NCBI GenBank assembly: GCA_003165115.1
Contig: PLSJ01000492.1
Span: 1-5,884 of the forward strand
Direction of reading: 5' to 3'
From: Syntrophaceae bacterium
GTDB lineage: Bacteria; Desulfobacterota; Syntrophorhabdia; Syntrophorhabdales; WCHB1-27
DNA length: 5,884 bases
The notes beneath the pieces were generated by a model, which did no database searches, was not told where the DNA came from, and saw nothing but the letters and a program-made list of their open reading frames with translations. Position numbers and translations under genes: made by a program. Below, one piece after another: positions 1 through 5,600 of this stretch (positions within the stretch are counted from its first letter, which is position 1; each line of letters starts with the position of its first letter).

Positions 1-11
1 GTCGCCCCTGG

Positions 12-26
12 TTGTCACTTTGACAA
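12..26. repeat. short perfect inverted repeat TTGTCA-CTT-TGACAA
   Basis: Six-base arms around a three-base centre, overlapping the candidate -35 hexamer at 20-25. It could be an operator half-site pair or chance; no regulator can be named. Confidence 0.3.
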
Positions 27-48
27 GAACGTCGGAATAAGGGAGAAT
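20..48 (+). promoter_or_regulatory. candidate sigma70 promoter on the plus strand
   Basis: A perfect -35 hexamer TTGACA (20-25) is followed, after 17 bases, by GAGAAT (43-48), matching four of six -10 positions including the conserved A and final T. Transcription would start near 55 and run through the hairpins toward the terminator at 470-506. A single promoter match in raw sequence is weak evidence. Confidence 0.25.
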
Positions 49-133
49 TTAAGTCGGCGGCCGTGTCGCAAGTGAACATCAGGGGCCGTCGCTTTCAGCC
101 GGCATGGGCCGAATGCTCTTTGACAATCGGGCG

Positions 134-158
134 GCAGTAACCATTTGGATGGTTGTGC
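134..158 (+). other. hairpin AACCAT-TTGG-ATGGTT
   Basis: A perfect 6-bp stem (139-144 with 149-154) and TTGG loop. On the plus strand it is extended by two G-U pairs (137-138 with 155-156) and, past a bulged A136, by C135-G157 and G134-C158. The G-U pairs would be A-C mismatches in the other strand's RNA, which weakly favours a plus-strand transcript. Confidence 0.35.
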
Positions 159-219
159 GCTTTGTGGCTGGGCCGGTTCCGCGTGGACAGGTCAGCCCAG
201 GGGGCCGGAGGAAATTTTG

Positions 220-456
220 ATGGATTTCGCCGGGCACCGCCAAGCGGTCCATGAGCCGCCCCGCGCCGGAGCATACTGCCCGTATGTGAGGATGCGGGGC
301 GGCGATGAGACAGGCGAAAGGCGCGAAATTTACCCGGCCACCCCCACAAAACCGTGCACTTCCGTGCACCCCCTTTCAGAAAGGCTTGCGAGAGTGAGGA
401 ATCAGGAAAGGGCGGCGGGGAGACGGTTCCTGGAAATGGTGTGCCGACGAGCCTAA
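220..456 (+). CDS. small open frame with good ribosome-binding site, doubtful
   Basis: The ATG at 220 is preceded by GGAGG at 207-211 with 8 bases of spacing and opens a 78-residue frame. It ends with TAA at 454-456, 13 bases before the hairpin terminator, which also works on this strand. The predicted product is basic and arginine-rich, with no membrane segment, no known motif and four scattered cysteines. It crosses a strong GC hairpin (255-303), which argues for structured RNA rather than protein. Gene-like punctuation at both ends is the only support. I do not recognise it and assign no function. Confidence 0.2.
   Translation: MDFAGHRQAVHEPPRAGAYCPYVRMRGGDETGERREIYPATPTKPCTSVHPLSERLARVRNQERAAGRRFLEMVCRRA
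255..303 (+). other. strong nested RNA-like stem-loop, 10-bp GC stem
   Basis: GCCGCCCCGC (255-264) is perfectly complementary to GCGGGGCGGC (294-303). Inside an asymmetric-looking internal loop sits a second hairpin, CATAC (272-276) with GTATG (282-286), plus a G-U closing pair (271/287) and loop TGCCC. Such a two-storey helix in a non-coding stretch suggests a structured RNA or a DNA cruciform-type element. There is no U-tract after it, so it is not a typical terminator. I do not recognise it as a known RNA family. Confidence 0.45.
352..369. repeat. tandem direct repeat CCGTGCAC
   Basis: Two copies of CCGTGCAC (352-359 and 362-369) are separated by TT, so their centres are 10 bases apart, one helical turn. 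Each contains the palindrome GTGCAC. This could be a paired protein-binding site or chance; nothing else supports a function. Confidence 0.25.
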
Positions 457-469
457 AAAACGGGTACAA

Positions 470-506
470 GGCGCTAAAAAGGGGTAAAAATAGCCCTTTT
501 TGCGCC
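470..506. terminator. hairpin terminator after metF, likely bidirectional
   Basis: The arms GGCGC (470-474) and GCGCC (502-506) pair outside AAAAAGGG (476-483) and CCCTTTTT (494-501), with a single bulged T475, a G-G mismatch (484/493), and TA/TA around an AAAA loop. The A-tract on one arm and the T-tract on the other supply a U-run at the end of the GC stem whichever strand is transcribed. On the minus strand another T-run follows at about 455-460. It lies 48 bases after the metF stop and is the natural end of the operon. Confidence 0.75.
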
Positions 507-553
507 GGTTCGTGCGCAGCGTTCGACTATAAGAGAGAAAGAAGACGGAAGCG

Positions 554-1474
554 CTATATGGCCGGCCTCGGGTAGAGCTTTGCCGCTTCCACGATGCCCG
601 CGACTTTCTGCTCCCATTCGATCGCCATGATATGCACGCCCGCCACGCCCTTGATGGCCCGCATCTGTTCTATCGTCTCGACGCAGATCTTTATGCCCTC
701 CTCGGCGACGTTTTCTTTCGGCACGCCCTTCAGTCGCGTGATTAATTCCTCGGGTACATCCATGCCGGGGACCGACTTCTGCATGTAGCGAGCCATGCCT
801 ATAGACTTGCAGGGGGTGACGCCGGCCAGTATATATATCTTTTCGTGGACGCCGAGGTCGCGCACCATCTCCATCCACTTCTCGAACTTGGGCACGTTGA
901 ATATGCACTGGGTCTGGACGAACTGGGCGCCGCACGCGGCCTTCTTCGCGAGCCGCATGGCGCGTATCTCGAAGGGGTCGGCGAAAGGGTTCTCCGCGCA
1001 GCCGATAAACATGTCGGGCCTGCCCTTCACTTCTTCTCCCCCGAGAAACCGCCCTTCGTCCCTGAGCTGCTTTATCGTCTGGATAAGCTGCATGGAATCG
1101 ATATCGAAGACGTTCTTCGCCGTCGGGTGGTCGCCGAATTTCTGATGGTCCCCGGAGAGACAGAGGACGTTGTCGAGCCCGAGGGCCGCCGCGCCGAGGA
1201 GGTCGCTCTGCAGGGCAATACGGTTCCGGTCGCGGCAGACCATCTGCATGATAGGGTCGAAGCCCATCTGCTTGAGGAGGACGGCCGCGGCTATGCTCGA
1301 CATCCTGACCACGCTCGTCTGGTTGTCCGTCACGTTCACGCCGTCGACGTATCCCTTGAGATAGGAGCCTTTCTTGCTCACCACCTCCGCGTCCGCGCCC
1401 CTTGGCGGGCCGCACTCGGAGGTGACCGCAAAATTGCCGCCCTTCAGCACTTTTTCGAGGTTGCTCGCGCTCAT
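554..1474 (-). CDS. metF: 5,10-methylenetetrahydrofolate reductase
   Basis: MetF interconverts 5,10-methylene- and 5-methyl-tetrahydrofolate using bound FAD, in the cytoplasm. The 306-residue product is full length for the single-domain bacterial form. Recognisable sites are TSECGPPRG with E20 (the position of catalytic Glu28 in E. coli MetF), VTDNQ at 48-52, CRDRN at 80-84, NVLCLSGDH with D109 in the flavin/substrate loop (E. coli Asp120), AQFVQTQC with Q185 (E. coli Gln183), and GVHIMAIEWE near the C-terminus. GGGAGG at 1485-1490 lies 10 bases before the start codon. It is the last gene of the operon, and a hairpin terminator follows about 50 bases after the stop. Pairing with MetV and an HdrA/MvhD module points to a one-carbon energy-metabolism role rather than methionine synthesis alone. 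The direction (acetogenesis or acetate/C1 oxidation) cannot be decided from the window. Confidence 0.96.
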   Translation of the reverse strand: MSASNLEKVLKGGNFAVTSECGPPRGADAEVVSKKGSYLKGYVDGVNVTDNQTSVVRMSSIAAAVLLKQMGFDPIMQMVCRDRNRIALQSDLLGAAALGLDNVLCLSGDHQKFGDHPTAKNVFDIDSMQLIQTIKQLRDEGRFLGGEEVKGRPDMFIGCAENPFADPFEIRAMRLAKKAACGAQFVQTQCIFNVPKFEKWMEMVRDLGVHEKIYILAGVTPCKSIGMARYMQKSVPGMDVPEELITRLKGVPKENVAEEGIKICVETIEQMRAIKGVAGVHIMAIEWEQKVAGIVEAAKLYPRPAI

Positions 1475-2139
1475 AGCTTCAGATCCTCCCTGACCCTTTT
1501 CCTCGGACCGCCGTCCCGCGACGTGGACCAGTTCTTCAGCGGCTGAATTTCCATATATTTATCGAGCATGTTCATCTCTTTGTACCTGTCGACGATGAGC
1601 TGCCAGCCGCACGGCGTCTCGTCGCTCACCTCGCACTTCCCGCCGTGGGAACCGCCGCAGGGGCCGTTAAAGAGGCTCTTTGCGCAGCGGGTGACAGGGC
1701 AGACGCCGAGCGTCTTGTCGAGGATGCAGTTGCCGCAGCCGAGGCAACGCTCAGCCCAGACGCCCTGCTCCTCGGCTACCCCGTCGAAGGTCGTGTTGAC
1801 CGCCGGCAGGACGCGCATCTGCCGGTAGTGCTCGCCGACGAACTGGATGCCGCAGCCGCATGCCATGGAAAGGATCGCTTCCGCATCTCCTATGATGGGC
1901 GCGAGGCTCACCACGTATTCAGGGTCGCAATTCCGCTCCAGCACGTGCTCTTTGACCTCGATCGGCTGCCCCTCCTTTTCGCGGTGCATGCGCAGCTCCG
2001 ACGCCAGGACCGCCACCTCTTTGGCCCCTCCCGCCGCGCAGACGGTGACGCACTCGTTGCAGCCGAGGAGGAGGATGCTCTTGTACGCCTTGACCAGCTC
2101 CACGATCTCCTCGAAGGGTTTCCTGTTCGCTACTATCAT
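1471..2139 (-). CDS. metV: MetV, cysteine-rich partner of methylenetetrahydrofolate reductase
   Basis: MetV is the small subunit that pairs with MetF in the Wood-Ljungdahl methyl branch of acetogens and related anaerobes and passes electrons to the MetF flavin. The product has 222 residues, a normal length, and is unusually rich in cysteine. An N-terminal group CNECVTVC (C27, C30, C34) is followed by C71 and CGC (C94, C96). A C-terminal group runs from CLGCGNC (C132, C135, C138) through C147, C152, C161 and C169 to C177, including the family's NGPCGG stretch. These residues are predicted ligands for iron-sulfur clusters and possibly zinc; which residues bind which cofactor cannot be told here. 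GGAGAGGGGG at 2145-2154 precedes the start. The stop overlaps the metF start as ATGA, so the two are translationally coupled. Confidence 0.93.
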   Translation of the reverse strand: MIVANRKPFEEIVELVKAYKSILLLGCNECVTVCAAGGAKEVAVLASELRMHREKEGQPIEVKEHVLERNCDPEYVVSLAPIIGDAEAILSMACGCGIQFVGEHYRQMRVLPAVNTTFDGVAEEQGVWAERCLGCGNCILDKTLGVCPVTRCAKSLFNGPCGGSHGGKCEVSDETPCGWQLIVDRYKEMNMLDKYMEIQPLKNWSTSRDGGPRKRVREDLKL

Positions 2140-2180
2140 GATTTCCCCCTCTCCACTTTCTCCCTGCTTTTGTCTTTCAT
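2136..2180 (-). CDS. 14-codon linker open frame between mvhD and metV
   Basis: The reading frame MKDKSREKVERGKS begins in an ATGA overlap with the mvhD stop and ends in an ATGA overlap with the metV start. It thus fills the 37-base gap with no untranslated base. The peptide is highly charged (lysine, arginine, glutamate), as expected if the sequence mainly serves as a purine-rich ribosome-binding region; the metV Shine-Dalgarno (2145-2154) lies inside it. It may couple translation of mvhD and metV by termination and reinitiation, or it may be chance. No function for the peptide itself is claimed. Confidence 0.25.
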   Translation of the reverse strand: MKDKSREKVERGKS

Positions 2181-2602
2181 GCTGCCTTCGCTCTGCCCTT
2201 CCTGGCGGGGTTCGGCCCTAGCTGCCGCACCTTCTCGGTCATCTCGCGGCTGATCTCGGCAAACCTCTGCCCCTGGGCGGAAGAAAGGTTGTACATTGCG
2301 ATCCTGTCTCCCCCTATGCCGCACTCATCGAGAAGCGCCTTCGTCTGGGCGACCCGTTTTTTGGCGCGGAGGTTCCCTTTCAGGAAATGGCATTCCCCTT
2401 CCAGGCAGCCCGCCACAAAGACGCCGTCGGCGCCGTTCTCGAAGGCTTTGAGCATATGGATGATATCCACCCTGCCGGTGCACGGTACCTTGACGATCTT
2501 CACATTCGGCGGATACGTGAGCCTCATCGAACCTGCCAGGTCCGCAGCGGTGTACGCTCAATATTCGCAGCAAAACGCGATAATGTCAGGCTCAAACTGC
2601 AT
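2177..2602 (-). CDS. mvhD: MvhD-type iron-sulfur subunit, predicted selenoprotein (Sec15)
   Basis: This small electron-transfer protein in methanogens and many anaerobic bacteria connects HdrA to a hydrogenase or other oxidoreductase and carries a 2Fe-2S cluster. The frame from ATG 2602 has 141 residues, the usual family size. It reads through an in-frame TGA (2558-2560) at residue 15. Around it the protein reads FCCEYUAYTAADLAG, matching the family's N-terminal F-x-C-N-W-C-S-Y...ADxAG, so the TGA sits at the second cysteine of CxxC. Further conserved cysteines are C41 (PCTGRVD), C66 and C71 (AGCLEGEC). GGAGGGAGGG at 2607-2616 supports the 2602 start, which overlaps the hdrA stop. The alternative start at ATG 2527 would delete the conserved CxxC region and has no good ribosome-binding site. 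A SECIS-like hairpin follows the TGA. A sequencing error or a nonsense mutation is possible but less likely. Within this operon it probably relays electrons between the HdrA protein and MetV/MetF. Confidence 0.9.
2518..2560 (-). promoter_or_regulatory. predicted bacterial SECIS element in the mvhD mRNA
   Basis: Bacterial SECIS hairpins lie inside the coding region just after the UGA and present a small apical loop with G in its first positions, which SelB binds. Here a 7-bp stem (2538-2544 with 2528-2534, one G-U pair) closes the loop GGC at 2535-2537. The loop begins 20 bases after the UGA. A lower 5-bp stem pairs UGAGC (2556-2560) with GCUCA (2518-2522), so the UGA itself sits in the base of the structure, as in the E. 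coli fdhF element. The base pairing is seen directly; SelB binding is inferred. Confidence 0.75.
2558..2560 (-). other. in-frame UGA, predicted selenocysteine codon of mvhD
   Basis: The codon lies exactly in the mvhD frame, 14 codons after ATG 2602. Family-typical sequence continues on both sides: FCCEY before, AYTAADLAG after. It occupies a conserved cysteine position, the usual place for selenocysteine. Cys-to-Sec exchange at this site is known for MvhD/VhuD-type proteins. The assignment is by homology recalled from the family, not by a search. Confidence 0.85.
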
Positions 2603-5600
2603 CGCACCCTCCCTCCGAAAGCATCGCCCCCGATTTCTCGATAATCTGGATATCCCGGTAATGCATCAGGTCTATGGCCTTCGCGGGGCATTCGGCCGCG
2701 CAGGAGCCGCACCCCTTGCACTTGCTGATATCGATCTCCGCCTCTCCCTTCGCGTTGATGACCGGCACGCTGTAGGGGCACGCACGGACGCACGTCAGGC
2801 AGGCGGCGCACTTATCGGCCTGCACCTCGGCGACGACGCCGCCGACGAGTATCCGGTCTTTCGACAGCACGCCACAAGCCTTGGCAACGGCGGCCTCCGC
2901 CTGGGTGATGGTTTCCCGCATGTTCTTCGGTGAGTGGGCAAGGCCGCACAGGTACATGCCGTCGGTCGCGAAATCGACGGGCCGCAGCTTCATGTGCGCC
3001 TCCAGGAAGAAGCCCTCCTGGGTCCTCGGGGCCTTCAGGAAGTTCCCGAGCGCCTCGTTCTGCCCGGCTATCGTCGCGGCGCTCAACACCAAAATGTCGG
3101 TATCGAAGGTCAGCTCTTCCATGATCGAAGGGTCGTAGCAGGTAAGGGTAAGCCTGCCATTGACGCCTGCGACAACGGGCGGGCGCTCTTTTTCGTAGCG
3201 CACGAAGCGGACCCCGGCTTTCCGCGCCTTCAGGTAGTACTTCTCCAGGAACCCGTAGGTCATCACGTCCCTGAAGAGGATCACCACGTCCATCTCCGGT
3301 GTGGCACTTTTTAGCTCCAGCGCGTGCTTTATCGCGTTCGAGCAGCAGATCCGGCTGCAATAGGGCCGCTCGTCGTTCCGCGAGCCGACGCACTGGATCA
3401 TGGTGAGCCGCATTGCCGGGGGCAGCCTCTTTTCGGCCAGCCGCTCCTCCAGCTCCATCTGGGTCATGACCCGCGCGTCCTCTCCGTAAAGGTACTGCCC
3501 ATGGGGTTTTAACTCCTCACCGCCCGTGGCCACCACCAGCACACCGTGCTTCAGTGTGGTTGCGGCCTTTGTCTGCGTGTTTTGGAGGCCGGTCTCGAAA
3601 TTACCCTGAAAGCCGGAGTGGTCGACCACGGTCGTTTCCGTCATGACGTGTATCAGCGGGTGGCTCGTGACCTGCTCGGTCAGGTTGGCGAGGAACGCAG
3701 CGACGTCCGTCCCGTCCAGGGTCGAGCGGATATGGCGGAGGTTGCCGCCGAGGGTGGCCTCTTTTTCCACGATGGACACGTCGAAGTTCTGTCCCGCCAG
3801 CTTGAGGGCCGCGGTCATGCCCGCCAGGCCGCCGCCGAAGACGAGGGCGTTCTTGTTTACCCCGATGGCGACTTCCTTCAAGGGCTTGATATAGTTTGCG
3901 TTTGTCACTGCCATCCTGACCAGCGTCTTCGCCTTCTTCGTGGCGTTTTCCTTGTCCCTCATGTGGACCCAGGAGCATTGGTCGCGGATATTGGCCATCT
4001 CGAAGAGGTACTTGTTGAGGCCCGCCTCCCTGATGGTCGAGCGGAAGAGGAATTCGTGCGTACGCGGCGAACAGGAGGCGACGACCACCCTGTTGAGGCC
4101 GTACTCGTTGATCAGGTGCTTCATCTTCTCCTGCGTATCCTGAGAGCAGGTGAAGAGGTTGTCGTCGGCCACCACCACGTTGGGGAGGCTCTTCGCATAC
4201 TCCTTCACGTCCGGCACGTTGACCACCGAGCCGATATTCACGCCGCAGTGGCAGATAAAGACACCGATCCGGGGCTGTTCGAGGGCCGGCACCTCCCGCT
4301 CTTCGGGCAGGGGCTTGATCACGAAATCCTTGCCACGCACCTCCGAGATGACGGAGGCCGCCTCACACGCGGCGCCCGATGCCTGCGTCACCGTCTCGGG
4401 GATATCCTTCGGCGCTTCCGACGCGCCGCAGACGAAGACGCCCGGCTTCGTGGTGAGCACGGGGTTGTGTGGGGACGACTGTACGAAGCCGTATCCGTCG
4501 AGGCCGATGCCGAGGCTGCGGGCGAGGGCAGGCAGGCTCCGGCTGGGCCGCAACCCCACCGACAGGACGACCATGTCGAACATCTCGGAAGCGACGCGTC
4601 CCTCCTCATCGATATAGACCACTTCAAGGTCGGTCGTCTCCGGGTCCTCCAGGATCCTCGACACGGAAGATTTCACGTAGTGGACGCCGTGCTCGTGCTT
4701 CGCCCTCTCGTAGTACTGGTCGAACCCCTTGCCGAAGGCCCTCACGTCCATGTAGAGGATCGTCGGTTCTATGTCGCGCTGGTGCTCTTTCGCGATGATC
4801 GCCTCTTTCGTCGCGTACATGCAGCAGACGGACGAACAGTATTCGTTTGTCTTGTCGCGGCTGCCGACGCACTGGAGCCACGCCACCTTCCTGGGCACCT
4901 TGCCGTCGGAGGGACGCATGACCGTGCTGGAGGTAGGTCCCGTGGCGGACAAAATCCGCTCGAACTCGGTGCTCGTCAGCACGTTCCTGTACATGCCGTA
5001 GCCAAGCTCCGGTCTCTGTGAAGGGTCGTACTCCTCCAGGCCCGCCGCGACGATCACGCTCCCCACGTCGACGCGCACCTCTTCCGGTCCCTGCAAATAA
5101 TTGATGGCGCCGGGCTTGCACGCCTCCTCACAGAGCTTGCACCCGAGGCAGCGCCTGCAGTTGAGGCATCGCTCCGCCTCACTCCGGGCGGTCGCTTCGT
5201 CGAGGGCCAGCTCAACCTCCTCGAATCCCTTCCTGCTCTCCACGGGGACGGAGGGGGTAACCGCGCGGCTGCGCCGCTCGATGTCGTCGGGCACGTCCGT
5301 GACCAGTTGTGTCTCTTTTGCGCACCGCCCCTCTTTCAGGTCTTTTCCTTCGAGGTATCGTATGATCGACTCGGCCGCCTCCTGCCCCTGGCTTACCGCG
5401 TCGATCGCCATTTTCGGGCCGGTCACGATATCGCCCCCGGCAAAGACGCCGGGAAGGCCGGTCGCGAGCGACACCGGGTCCGCCTTGATCCACCCGGCGC
5501 CGAGCATCTCGATTCCGGGCAGCTCCTTCAGAAATTCGGTTTCCGGGGACTGGCCTATGGCGAGGATGACCATATCGGCATCGTAGATCTTCCTCACGCC

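Larger units (their letters stand above)
1..553. other. region downstream of metF with no convincing protein gene
   Basis: None of the six frames here gives a product with recognisable motifs or the composition of the neighbouring genes. The region holds the operon terminator, several hairpins, a candidate plus-strand promoter and one weak small open frame, each listed separately. I looked for tRNA, tmRNA, SRP RNA, RNase P RNA, common riboswitch signatures and tRNA-Sec and saw none. The end of a gene lying further left may fall in the first 75 bases, but no frame there can be assigned. Confidence 0.6.

Noticed and set aside
1..75. Possible C-terminal end of a gene entering from the left
   Set aside because: Plus-strand frames reach stops at 37-39 and 73-75, and a minus frame opens from 79 to the edge. 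None has enough sequence or a motif to support a call.
18..126. Direct repeat CTTTGACAA at 18-26 and 118-126, exactly 100 bases apart
   Set aside because: Only nine bases long and with no further similarity around the copies. The second copy has no acceptable -10 at normal spacing, so chance is the simplest explanation.
79..469. Two minus-strand frames (79-369 and 95-469) downstream of metF
   Set aside because: Both lack ribosome-binding sites and recognisable motifs, are rich in Pro, Arg, His and Ser, and overlap each other in different frames beyond the terminator.
474..1415. 313-codon minus-strand frame overlapping metF
   Set aside because: It lies in another frame of the same strand as metF, has an extreme Arg/Gly content and no family features; metF fully explains the region.
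845..1546. 233-codon plus-strand frame opposite metF and metV
   Set aside because: It is an antisense shadow of two well-identified genes, with no ribosome-binding support or motifs.
1645..2253. 202-codon plus-strand frame opposite metV
   Set aside because: It is antisense to metV and mvhD and has low-complexity Ala/Arg/Leu composition; a shadow.
2177..2527. mvhD starting at the internal ATG 2527 (116 residues)
   Set aside because: This start removes the conserved N-terminal CxxC region, lacks a ribosome-binding site and leaves conserved coding sequence upstream unexplained. The 2602 start with UGA as selenocysteine explains all of these.
2558..2560. mvhD as a pseudogene with a nonsense mutation
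   Set aside because: The rest of the gene is intact and conserved, the TGA lies exactly at a cysteine position, and a SECIS-like hairpin follows. A random nonsense mutation would not predict all three.
3546..5021. 491-codon plus-strand open frame opposite the hdrA-like gene
   Set aside because: It is antisense to strongly recognisable HdrA coding sequence. Its product is rich in Arg, His, Asp, Val and Leu, as expected for the shadow of a high-GC gene, and has no motif of its own.
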